Source: Pigoraptor vietnamica (Eukaryota; Opisthokonta; Filasterea). Taken from it: 26,375 bases of DNA. Of this stretch, positions 10,301 to 17,714 are shown one piece after another. Every line of letters starts with the position of its first letter. Position 1 is the first letter of the stretch. The notes beneath the pieces were generated by a model. That model was given only the letters and a program-made list of their open reading frames with translations, ran no database searches and was not told the DNA's origin. Made by a program: the position numbers and the translations under genes. The stretch is from contig CALSCQ010001916.1 of assembly GCA_943704525.1 (NCBI GenBank), positions 1 to 26,375 on the forward strand, in the 5' to 3' direction.

Positions 10301-10371
10301 CCGATCAGAGCGGCGTGCGAGAGGACAACGCACAGGAGGGCGACGGCAGTGAAGGCGCGTGTGCGCGCCAT
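2185..10371 (-). CDS. Giant secreted mucin-like protein: six-Cys modules, two dystroglycan-like CADG/S6-like units, four LamG-like domains
   Basis: One uninterrupted frame of 2728 residues. I start at the ATG at 10371 (ACCATGG context) because a signal peptide follows at once (ALLCVVLSHAALIGGAF); the frame stays open upstream only through a TTG codon. Approximate order: signal peptide 1-27; six-Cys modules at 28, 103, 163 and 241; unit A 306-521 (cadherin-like then S6/SEA-like); Cys modules at 544, 604, 766, 827, 988 and 1151, interleaved with three poly-Pro/Lys-Ser/Pro-Thr tracts; unit B 1204-1418; thirteen copies of a 20-residue Pro/Ser/Thr repeat 1434-1701; Thr/Ala/Lys repeats 1824-1925; four LamG-like domains 2020-2728. 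There is no C-terminal membrane helix or GPI-type tail, so it is probably secreted into a coat or matrix. The S/T/P-rich spans should be densely O-glycosylated. The LamG call rests on the repeated fold pattern and the F-S-G-C motif (FSGCLSVVNVNG, FSGCMSLYSLNG). Function unknown; adhesion or cell-coat role is inference. Confidence 0.85.
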   Translation of the reverse strand: MARTRAFTAVALLCVVLSHAALIGGAFVDPCASDPCAGNTVCVVCLSRTCGSDYICMPANDGDASFSPPVPSPTPGSGDASPTAPPMPSSSAESAPTATDTPDHGTPCNPNPCANTEDCVVCLMGACPQPFACVPRSASPSVAPASPSVTPAPPSPTGAADDGNPCEANPCAPGEDCVFCMLGCEDGGSYRCMSSSEPPTPSQTHAAPSQTPSEPPQPPASAGESHVPTEAPQPSRTPDDSPCHPNPCGMGEDCAVCISGCGAVPYKCIPSGAAPASSASSSAPARTSEAPFASSAVPGPTHAPPTIKLPDIEATFGVLFNAQFPSSLFAAYLGAGSTVVMEISLVDGDALPPYLHFSAATYTLAGLVVPQDLFGMSTVTLKLSLMSSTHGMLNAWVNVVLSPSEPYSFAGRIRMEGELAAFDLERRVRMLARLFDLLTATELLSADGNFASYGTHAIPEKMRLSGAWSGSIIAGVAIVDNTATATALTEIGRTLEVRTSDGSLSSVLGEQVLEYTTVIEAGSTVSAAMHTPTPAPPAPSGHPTPCDPNPCAWDEDCVLCLDGACAGSYTCVSVPPAPSSSAPPAPTATGAPPAPTETTDNGDLCDPKCMPDEICVACLSGCGRTYVCVSESGGPPTPTPAPTESSMAPEPPSTAAPEPSSSAAPSSVPPPAPTGSPAATASATPTSSECCAHPPPPPPPPKSKSKPNPTPTPTPAPGPTSSAMPTEAPTLPPVEPSSEAPAPPTATPTEAASTNMPPAPTATETSDDLCSPKCKPNELCIVCLSGCSEPYVCVPFSAEPSPSPSGVPEPTETAPPPVPTETGDEGDFCDPKCGPGEMCLTCLGGCSRPYICVPSSSATATPTPAPTEEPRPSQTGEPVESSIAPEPSSSAAPSSATSNPAATASATPTPSECCAPPPPPPPPPKSKSKPNPTPTPTPTPTPAPTEEPQPSETGEPIESSIAPPLPSSAAPSSVPTAAPTETTDNGDLCDPKCMPDEICVACLSGCGRTYVCVSESGSPPTPTPAPTASSLAPEPPSTAAPEPSSSAAPSSVPPPAPTSSPAATASATPTPSECCAHPPPPPPPPKSKSKPNPTPTPTPTPTPAPTESSVAPEPLSTAAPEPSSSDAPSSVRPVPEPSSSASATPTPSSNTPCDPNPCGTSERCVVCFTRECEGKDYVCERASSTSEIPPVPSPSATPPPFALPDIDTTFGSLFVRQLSKALFATLLGPADGAVVDVTLATGDALPTCLHFNSSTGILAGLVVAGDVPGDSIALTVALMSLEDGVLYDVPLRVMLASPPSPNFAARIRMTGDLAAFTLDRRARFLSRIFHTLLSSALLRDDIDAPAFGGFSVPSKMRLSGLKSGSVIAGLTITDDTVDSSTWREISNKFKSSTEDGSLSAQLGEDVTDYSTEIEDGATVSVVVVTPTPAAEASSAAPAPESSPGQLATSAPPPVSSAPPETSAGQPATSAPPPVSSPPPETSAEQPATSAPPPVSSAPPETSAGQPSAPPPVSSAPPETSAGQPATSAPPPVSSAPPETSAEQPATSAPPVSSTPAETSAGQPATSAAPPVSSAPPETSAGQPTTAGPMTSAGQPATSAAPPVSSPPPETSAGQPALSASPPVSSSPAETSAAQPVSSPPPETSTGQPATSVAPTVSSVPAETSAGEPATSTAQPVSSPSPETSAASAAPPISSAEPSRGPESSLAPPPTESSHASEPSTSEAASVQPSTAASATAAESSQLQPHSSAREETPTAIPETGRATDGPISSPRASTAQEPADTSRAPVTETGGAPETSAESSTPAAGTSGPVTTANAASATTGKAEETKGATTAASTTAKAQATTGKVATATTGKVATATTGKVATATTGKVATATTGKAATTTGKVATATTGKVATATTGKAATTTAKAATTTAKAAATTTAKAATSTTGGAAASTTKGTTTSKSTSTAATKPSTTSTKTTTSSVPKTTGANQATSTGAAAATSTPAEPVTTSTPAPSVTPLPLPTDVCEDGGDGSNPRNVPKVVGLCAGAGFTATLPLSLLNADSTFEIDVSFRATSSEDAVILSITGTDVDNLMLALNKDGDAIASINYGSGSFVAALSGPFHTGEWFDATISTSNGVLTLAIGEDSASSKRSTVNKALNQIDTLSSTFSGCLSVVNVNGKKGTDLRVKDWNGASAACCDCVQTSSLCSTTGGPFVPEPDQLPTTVGLCGGTGHVTGTFPRSLLDLDTSFTVRLGFAATRPGGIILGLSGSNADGVSIGLTGSGNLVATAEFGSGEMIATVPGPFHDGVFRNVTLTTRSGGFTITVGGISVTSPRSSRTSMEAVTQLTSRFSGCMSLYSLNGATASAIAVSEWQDASNKCCDCENDVAPLPPLTGVCPGNDHVYSGVPATMPTTVGMCAGGSVQAQTTPFLDRRRSFAISLSFRSRASSGTILGLTGSARDKVVLTIENGNLVLRIDFGSGVVSATVTGSFDDNVLRSVDISVADGLGTLKVGTRTATTKRAVTAQIVESLDTLTITVDGCVTVKQMNTLPVTSLPVVQWVGASTSCCSCQTQCAADTSAPDLLPEVFSICSGGRVTATSAAQRISSGTILVRFTAMDSNGLIFSYNSTDGTEWVAIAHVNGNVVVSASFDAAADPVSATVDSVLTDDGQEHSVELLVSGGALSVSVDDGDVVSSAVSKRSTVLQGLRTVMSDIRGCVQVVTVGSLTASDFNVATYSRASAYTCTAQ
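4600..4900 (-). repeat. 24-bp tandem repeat encoding Thr/Ala/Lys octapeptides
   Basis: The coding strand repeats an octapeptide of the type TTGKVATA, that is a 24-bp unit, with about seven copies between 4690 and 4851. One copy is shortened by three bases. Degenerate TTAKAATT-type copies lie beside it. All length changes are multiples of three, so the frame is kept. Likely O-glycosylated stalk with periodic lysines. Confidence 0.85.
5270..6070 (-). repeat. Thirteen 60-bp repeats encoding a Pro/Ser/Thr 20-mer
   Basis: The protein repeats a unit of the type PPVSSAPPETSAGQPATSA, about 60 bp in DNA. I count thirteen PVSS/TVSS/ISS units, several shortened in frame (for example a GQPSAPPP junction) and one replaced by a TTAGPMT variant. 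The composition is typical of mucin domains, where Ser and Thr carry O-glycans. Copy number probably varies among strains. Confidence 0.85.
6115..6772 (-). other. Dystroglycan-like unit B: cadherin-like (CADG) plus S6/SEA-like domain
   Basis: The unit starts at LPDIDTTFGSLF and includes GDALPTCLHFNSSTGILAGL, the L-P-x-x-L-x-F-x(3)-[GT]-x-L-x-G pattern of dystroglycan-type cadherin-like domains. It continues through TGDLAAFTLDRRARFLSRI and a GSVIAG strand to DGSLSAQLGEDV. This last part resembles the second (S6-like) globular domain at the N-terminus of alpha-dystroglycan, by memory of that family. Unit A is a clear paralogue. Confidence 0.6.
7080..7440 (-). repeat. Near-identical internal duplication, copy 2 (partner at 8232-8592)
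   Basis: The sequence matches 8232-8592 at a constant offset of 1152 bp (384 codons) with only scattered substitutions. It covers a poly-Pro/KSKSKP tract, the following Ser/Ala-rich linker and a whole six-Cys module (CDPKC type). This looks like recent unequal exchange or gene conversion in the mucin coding region. Confidence 0.85.
8232..8592 (-). repeat. Near-identical internal duplication, copy 1 (partner at 7080-7440)
   Basis: Partner of the block at 7080-7440; see that entry. A more diverged third relative of the poly-Pro/KSKSKP part lies at about 7550-7690. Confidence 0.85.
8806..9455 (-). other. Dystroglycan-like unit A: cadherin-like (CADG) plus S6/SEA-like domain
   Basis: First copy of the same unit: LPDIEATFGVLF, then GDALPPYLHFSAATYTLAGL, then EGELAAFDLERRVRMLARL, GSIIAG and DGSLSSVLGEQV. 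Length and motif order match unit B, so the two-domain block was duplicated as a whole. Six Cys modules and the poly-Pro tracts lie between the two copies. Confidence 0.6.
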
Positions 10372-11159
10372 GGTAAGGTTGGCCGCGAGGCCTCGAATTG
10401 GTGGTCGCAAAATTCCCTAAGAAAGATGGTCTGCTGAGCTAATACTACAGCGGCTTCACACCAATGGACAGTCGAAGGGCCGCCGCGATGCAGGCTTGGG
10501 GTGGGAGAGGGGTCGCGCCGGAGCCGGAAATAGGCATTGGCAGAAGCGAGGTGCGTGCGTGTGTGTGTGCGTGTGTGTGTGTGAGCGTGCAGTGCTGCGT
10601 GTGAGTCAGTCCCGACGTCTGCCGTTGGTGGGAGGGGCCATTCCCGTTTTGTGTGGACGGGTGCCCATTGAGGCAAGTCGGCAGTTCACATGTCACCACC
10701 TGTCACTGCATTCGATTTATTTTCCATACAAAATCCGGTACTTGGCCTTTATCTTGACAGGCGGCTGCCATTTCCCCATTTGGATCAGGATGACACACGC
10801 GTAATAAAGGCATTTTTGGTACTCAGTCCATAGTCAAGACACTCCAAAATAAAAGGACGTGTGTGTAACGCTCGACGAGAATCAGTAACGAAAGCGCTTC
10901 GAGTCGAAGTCTGCTGTGGCAAAGGCGCCGGGAATGCCCCAGGTCGAGGGCTTCCCAGTCTCTGCGCCCACCGATGGCAATGACGTCTCCAAAATTCTCT
11001 CTCCATATCGAAGCCCGGTCCAGGGGACACTTCATCGAAGCTATGTGACTGGACGACACTTCATCGAAGCCATGTGACTGGACCGGCTAGAGACTTCATC
11101 GAAGCTATGGACTGGACCGGCTAGGGGACACGCAAGTCGGCTGTTACAATCGTATTCTC
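10372..11159. other. Intergenic region: mucin promoter side and CPSF1 3' side
   Basis: This 788-nt region lies upstream of the mucin and downstream of CPSF1, both on the minus strand. It holds an imperfect GT-rich run near 10555-10582 and a three-copy repeat at 11029-11124. Minus-strand AATAAA occurs at about 10718-10723 and TGTAA at 11144-11148; either could serve CPSF1 3'-end formation. No convincing additional gene or tRNA is seen. The short open frames here lack any recognisable composition. Confidence 0.55.
11029..11124. repeat. Three-copy tandem repeat (29 and 35 bp spacing)
   Basis: Copies begin at 11029, 11058 and 11093, each with ACTTCATCGAAGC followed by an ATG-ACTGGAC segment. The second and third are extended by CGGCTAG. 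The repeat sits just beyond the CPSF1 stop on the minus strand. Role unknown. Confidence 0.85.
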
Positions 11160-14100
11160 TCAGAAGAGGTGCGACACAAGCGACTGCGCATCAAACAGCT
11201 GCCTCAAAAGCTGCTCGGGGTCGCTCCCCATCTGCCGCGCCAGGTCCCGCTGGTCACGCGCGCTCAGGCCGTCAAACACGCACAACAAATCGCCGTCAGC
11301 AATGTTCTTGGCGGCGTTGTTCCGCAGGCGCTGGGGTGTCCTCAGAATTCTGCACAGGCGGTCATTCATGATGAGAGCGTGTAGCAGAGCAAATGCGACG
11401 GAAAGAGTGTGCTTTGAAATACACACCTGTATGCTCGCGGATTGAGACCCGCCGTGTGCGGCACGCCCGTCACCAGCTTGTTCTGCAGCATCCACAGCCG
11501 ACGATACGCGCCTTCGTCCAGCGGTGCAAGGGCCACGAGAGACCCGTCGGAAGTCCCTGCGAGTGCGCAGGCAACCAGCGAGTTGAGAGACGATCAGAAA
11601 CAACTCTACCGCGCACATGCGCACCTATGACGTTGACGTGGGTGCGGGGATCCGCGCGAGAGGCCAGCCGAATGCAGGACGTTCCTGCACAGCCGAGGTT
11701 AACGTCGGCGCAGCGCAACAACCGCTGCCCGCCCATCGACTCCGCGTCTGGACAGAGAGCAAAGAGGGTCATTAGTGGACGAGAACAATGGGGGAGTGTG
11801 ACAGCCGCAAGGCGATCCACTTACTCTCCGGGTCGTACGAAAAGAGCACGCAGTTGCCGTCGGCATCCAATACGACAATCGAAAGGGACGGACCGTAAAC
11901 AGCGAACTGCGCGCTGACGACGGGAAGATCCTCAAAATCGCGGCTGACGTTCATCAGCTGTCGCTGCGCCGTCTGCGCCAGATGGGCCACAGGGTAAGTT
12001 AGATGGGTCCAAGGACAAGCGATGCATGATCGTACAGTCACAGTCACTACCAAGCATGAGATATAGTTCGGACAGAGACAGCATGACAGGAAGGCAGTTG
12101 CGACTAGTCGATGTGGCATGGGCAAGAGGGACGGTGCGCAGAGGAGAGACGACTACGGATGGATAACTGAGACGTGCCTTGAACCGCATAAGGGCGACGC
12201 TCTTGTGTATGTCGCCGGCCACGAGGAAGCTCTTGATGCTGACGAGCGTCGTCATGTAAATCTGCGTGTCCACAAACGCAAGCCCCACGAGTGCCTCCTT
12301 GTCCTTGAAGTCGTAGATGAGAATCTGCGCGGAATTGAATGCGCAAATCGGCATACAGGCATACAAGACAAGAGGCAACCCGGACGACAGGCATGCAGGC
12401 AGAGGCGCACCTTTTGCCCAATCGCGGCGGCGATGCACCCCCTCACTTCCGCCAGCGCGGTCACGGGACCCTTCTGGGCCTCGTCAAAGAGCACCTTGAG
12501 GCGGCGGTCGGACGTCGGGTTGTCCGGATCGGGGACGACTTCTATCACGTCGAATATCACAATCTGTTGTTGGAGGATGTGAGCACATGCCGACGCATAA
12601 AGATACATAAGCATCCACGCACAGACCCGCGCACGTATGCGCACGCACACGCACGCAACACGGCCGCAAGTTTGAATACAGTGCACTGACCCGGCCCCTC
12701 GCTGTGACGTCCTCGCCGTGGACGTTGATTGTTCCCGCAAGAATGTACGGCTTGAGCCCGCTGACAGTCTCCGTACTCTTCAACTCGGCAACGACGCACG
12801 AGGCAACGCGCTCGAACGGCTCAAAGTCGAACCTGCGACAAAAAAAAAATTGTCAGCTGCACCGCTGGCAGATAGCAGCAAAGGGAAATATTTATCTAGA
12901 GAGCGAAATGCTACGCTATCATCAGCATGGTCGGGCCATGTGGGCGCAAATGGGTGACACGAGCGACAGACGTATTCACGTACTTGTGCAGCGTCGCATA
13001 CGAGTTCTGGCTGAGAATGGCGAGCTCAAACTGGTCCTCCAGCGGAAACGGAAACCGCGGATCTGCAAAGGGCGCACGGTGAGTGGACGGGTGCATTGGG
13101 ATGGGTACGTACGAGTAGACATGTCCTTGATGGAATCGTTAACAGGGAAAGGGAAGGGCCCTTGATGTCAGAACATACGCACAACAGGCGCACGCACCCT
13201 TCTCAAGCGGCGTCGGCTTCCATGTCTCCTCGTTGCTCATCCGGGGCTTTGTGGTCACGACCACCTTGGACGACCGCAGCAGTGCGTACGTCTTTGATGG
13301 CGGGTGGTAATCGATAGTGTGCGGTGTGCAACGGAGGGGAATGCGGCGCGTGGGAAGTGGCGCGTCGTAGCTGAAGGTGCCGTCGAGCTGACAGATGCGC
13401 GCGTCCCCCTGCGGCACAAGCACGAAGGAATGAGTCAGTAGTAGTCCGCACACAAAAAACATACGACGCGACGACTTTTTTTTTTTTTTCACGGCACACG
13501 CGCACACCACAACGCCACACGCACCGCTCCGTTGATGTAGATGAATCCGTAGGGACAGCTGACCGTGTTGAAGGGCGCCAGCGCAACAACGTCCCCATCG
13601 ATGGTCATGCCATGCGTGCGCAGCTCCTTTCGCTGCGTCATCGTCAGCCACAGCGGGCGTTGGCCGCACACAAATGCGCCACTGTAACCGCCGATGTTGC
13701 GGAAGGGTCGGATGGCGTCCACGTGCGACGATGAGTGACGGGGGCCCACGCGGGCCTTCGCGGGGTCGCCCAGCGCCACGCGCCGGAACCGAAGAGCAAG
13801 GCGGTGAACGGCGTCCACGGCGCGGTCCAGGCCCGACTGCGCCTGCCGCCGGTGCACAAAGGCCTCGTACACGAGGAGTGACCCGTTGTTCAGGATCATC
13901 TGCGAGGCACGAGGGCTTAGCTGAGGCTGCAACCAATGGCGCACAACTTGCAAGAACGCTTAAGGAAAAGGTGGGACGGGAGGCGCAGTGTGTTGTCACA
14001 CTTACGAGCAGATGCGGACGCTGCATGTCCGGATCCAGCGCAACAACGGCGAATTCCTTCACGTGCGCCTCGTCCGAATTGATCATCACGTTGGTCTGGA

Positions 14101-16864
14101 TATACGCGTCCGTGAGGACGTCATTTCCCCCGGCCACGTGCGTCACTGCGTACACTGCGCGCGCATCGGGGACTCCAAACACCTGCGGCGAAAGCGACGG
14201 ACATCAGCGCCAATTCGTTGCGAAGACAGCACATGTCGGCAGATGAATATATATAGTGATGAATATATACAGTCCATAGGGTGCAGGATGTGAGGCATTG
14301 CCGTCGCTAATGGCCCTTGGTCCTCATCCGGAGAGAGAGGAGGGAGTAAAACAAGGAACAGGCAAGTCGAGGGCGACTCCGTGCCAAGCACTGACGGTGC
14401 AAACACTTTTCGACGCAAAAAAGCACCCACCTCCAAGTTGCCGTTGGCGCGGACCGTCGCACACCAGTACGTCGCTGTGCCTGCGTGGGGCTGGTCTGCG
14501 TCCGCGAGTGACACAAACATCCCGCTCACATCGCAGTACATGCGAGCCAGACGAACGTCCGTCCCCGCCGCCTCCACACGCCGCAGCTCGATGGTTGGGT
14601 TGCCATCGGGCGTCGCGATCACTGTCAGCACCGCAACGCTCTGGCCGAGCACGACAGCGGCGTAAGGATCAAGCACGTGTGCACTCGCGGCCGTCCCAAA
14701 TCCCTCAAACGACAACTGCGCCACCGTCTGCGGGATGCCCGACGCGTTGCATTCAAGCACGCGCGCCTCATGCGCGTAGATGCACAAAATGCAACGGGAT
14801 CCAAGCACATTGCCCATTGCGATGACCGACAACGACGCGTCGAAGCCGGACGACTCGACCTGCTCGACGTCTTCGCCGGCCGAGAGAACCTGAACGCAAG
14901 CACGAGCACTTGTGTAAGCATCAACGACGGCTACGAAGTCGTCTTCCCACCCATGACAGACTCAACCGACGCGGAGGCGGTTGCCATCACGGCGTCATGG
15001 AGAAAGTAAACAACGCTTGCGTAGCGCTCCTTCGTACGAACTCACGCGAGGCCAGCATAATGCCAACAACATAACTCACCATAGTTCCATCGCCGGTAGA
15101 TATAGTGACGATACCGGTGGCCTGCGCAACAGACGTCAGAGGCCCTCCCACGGCTGTGCGTATGTCGACCGCGCCTGGCAGCTCAAACGATGTAACGACG
15201 TTCGGAACGACGTCCTGCTTCATCACTGCGAGCGATCCGTTTTTTCCGTGGCCGCAGCAAGCCACAAGCTCGATTTCAGCGAGCGCGGGGAGTGCGCGTC
15301 GAGGGTGGCGCCGCGGTGCGTGCCGCCTGTCGCGTCCACTTGACTCTGCTGGCGGAATGTCCGCTTCAGTCGACCCAGCAGATCGCCTGGCATATTCGGC
15401 GGGCGGTGCAGCCGGCTCCCCCATCGCAATCGCCGCGATCGTGCCCAGGTTTGCAAGCGTGTCCAGTACGCGCAGTGAGATGGCACGGGGCCCTCCAGGG
15501 CCAGCAGACACCGAAGCGCGTGGCTGGTCCCGCACACCGCCTCCGCCGCCGTACACGAGGTACTCGAGGTCGTCTTCATCCGGGGCATACAGCGCGCCAA
15601 TGTCGTCGTCGCTGGGCTCCACGCGACGCCGCTTTGCGTCGGGACCGTCGCCGTCAAAGCCGCCAATGCCCGGTACAGAGGGCGCCGCGGACGCCGCACC
15701 CGACGCCGGCGCGGGCAGTCGAATGTCCGCACAGCCGATGAGCATCGAGTCCGCCACGCGCGAGCCCACGAAGACGACGCCGGGGCCAAGCGCGCTCATG
15801 CACGAGGGGAGGACGGAGGCGCCGACCTTCGCGAGGGAAAACGACGTGACGATGCGGCCGTCGACGTTGATGCGCAGCGAGTAGATCTCACCGCTCTTGA
15901 GAGAGATGAGAAAGAGGTCCGGCGAGAGGGACACGGCGTGGCAGAGGTCGAGAGAGGCCACGATGCCGGACTGCGGAAAGAGCGGAAACGACGTCGACTG
16001 CGCGGCCATGCTGTTCACCGACACGCCGTACGGGGTCAGCCCCTGATTCACGTGGATAAGGGAGTTTGCGCAGAACACGAGCGCACCGCCGATGGGGCGC
16101 GGCACGGCGACAACGCGCTCGGCGTCGTACGGCAGTCCCTCCATTGACCAGATGACCGGCGCCACGCGCTGCGCAAGGCTAAGGGAGACGGCCAGCACGC
16201 CACACGTGTCCCTACGCATGGCAAGACGACCCGTCGTCGCGGGCATGTGCTCGTAGCACACGAGAAGCGTCGGCTCGAAGTAGCCGTGGAGAAATGAAAT
16301 GTCCACGACGCGCCGCACGCGCGCATCGAGCTGAAAGAGGTCTATCACGTGGCTCTGGAGGGCGCCGGGGTCCTCGTCGATCGCCGTCGCCTCGCGAAAC
16401 GGCAGCACGACAAGCTTTCGCCCGTATGCGAGCATGACGGCGCAGCGGTTCTCTTGGTCCACGCGCACGCATGGCAAATGCACGCGCACGCGGTGTCCGC
16501 CCTTCATCCCCTCCTCCTCAAAGTAGTGCAGCGAGGTCGTGCTAATGTCGCGCGTTGCGGGCGCATAGTCGACGAGGGACATCTTTGCGTCGGCGAAGGC
16601 GAGCAGCAGCGAGTCGCGTTGGTTGCCGGGCACGCGGACAGTTGCGATCGAGTCCACGTGGCCCCACAGCGCGAACGACGCGACAAACTCGAGCGCACCC
16701 GACGACACGGCGCCATCGTCGCCATACGCAGCACGCAGGCGGTAGATTTCGAGGACATTTCCCTTGGCGAGGATTAGATTTACGTCGCCGGGTGCGGTGA
16801 AGGCGGCGGATGCGCAGTGGTTCACCGCGGACGGCGGGTGGATGGTCTTGAGGAGCGCGTGCAT
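11160..16864 (-). CDS. CPSF1: CPSF1 (CPSF160/Cft1), cleavage and polyadenylation specificity factor subunit, 13 exons
   Basis: Exons, in coding order: 16864-15080, 14889-14431, 14182-14006, 13899-13525, 13408-13198, 13062-12984, 12832-12691, 12563-12411, 12324-12178, 11972-11825, 11747-11625, 11556-11427, 11349-11160. They join in frame to 1372 residues, within the range of the family (about 1360-1440). The start gives [11 protein letters not shown], like the known CPSF160 N-terminus; the frame upstream opens only at a GTG. Diagnostic stretches are [13 protein letters not shown], the nuclear-localisation-like KRRRVEP near residue 410, [74 protein letters not shown] and the end [16 protein letters not shown]. 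By family knowledge the protein is a beta-propeller scaffold of the polyadenylation-signal recognition complex in the nucleus. Intron 9 is GC-AG. Transcribed divergently from the ankyrin gene. Confidence 0.94.
11973..12177 (-). other. GC-AG intron 9 of CPSF1
   Basis: Exon 9 ends RFK in AAG and the intron begins GCACGT; it ends GGCGCAG before ACG GCG CAG. Only this junction keeps the frame and gives [15 protein letters not shown], with the spacing expected for the family. The nearby GT four bases later would shift the frame with either possible acceptor. Confidence 0.75.
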
Positions 16865-17291
16865 CGTGCACACCGCCCAACGCACGCGCACGCACGCACA
16901 CGCTAAACGTCAGCGCATACACGTACACGTCAGCGCATACACGTACACGTCAGCACATACACGCACACGTCAGCGCATACACGCACACGTTAGAGCATAC
17001 ACGTGCGCACAAAAAGTCGAAGCTACCCAGGCGTAATACCGTGCGTGAGGACGTTAGAGGTAGAGTGTTTTTCTGGGCAACTCTGAGCGAGGTCCAACAG
17101 CTGGCTGGTCACGTGTGCACGTAACATTTGTTACATAGTCACGTGCCTATCGGGATGCATTTGTCAACAATTGCGAGAGGCGGTGTCGTGTCCATTTTTC
17201 TACACTGAATTACAGCGGTGAGTTGACTTGGCTGACGTGTCCGTGAGGGCGCTGCTGAGTGTGTGAGTGATCACTGCGTGCGTTGCGCACC
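16865..17291. promoter_or_regulatory. Divergent promoter region between CPSF1 and the ankyrin gene
   Basis: These 427 nt separate two start codons on opposite strands. They contain a 20-bp minisatellite next to CPSF1 and two GTCACGTG sites (17108-17115 and 17138-17145), an E-box-type core that bHLH factors commonly bind. No TATA box is obvious. Confidence 0.55.
16911..17010. repeat. 20-bp minisatellite, five copies
   Basis: Five consecutive 20-bp units of the form CAGCGCATACACGTACACGT start at 16911, 16931, 16951, 16971 and 16991. The first two are identical and the later ones carry substitutions. It begins 47 bp upstream of the CPSF1 ATG, so it lies in the 5' untranslated region or core promoter. 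Each unit carries ACGT cores. Confidence 0.92.
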
Positions 17292-17681
17292 ATGGCGGAG
17301 GGGTCGGGCGACGAATACGAAGAGCAGGTGCTCGATGGCGCGACCGGAAGCGAACGCATCCTCGCCGCCGCCAAGCGCGATCACGTGGACATGCTGAAAG
17401 AGGTTTGTGTTCGGTTATGCGGACTTGTTTTCCGCCGCGCGCACTTTATTGTGCACCGCATGTGAAGGTGCCATTAGCGCATGTGTGTGAATGCGTGTGC
17501 GTGTGCGTGTGACAGTGTGTCACTGTGTGAGTGTAGAGAGCGATGGAGATTTGGCGTGCCAGTGTGCGTTTATGTAGACGTACAAGTGCCTGTGCAATTT
17601 CCTCGTAAAACATTTTTCAAATCAGTGTGTGTGTGTGCGCGCGCCGGCGCGTATATTGTGTTCAGTGCCTATACTCGTGCG

Positions 17682-17714
<33 letters not shown>

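Noticed and set aside
2185-10371. Classifying the mucin as a pherophorin or extensin cell-wall protein
   Set aside because: The poly-Pro tracts fit, but the LamG-like and dystroglycan-like domains and the absence of pherophorin domains do not.
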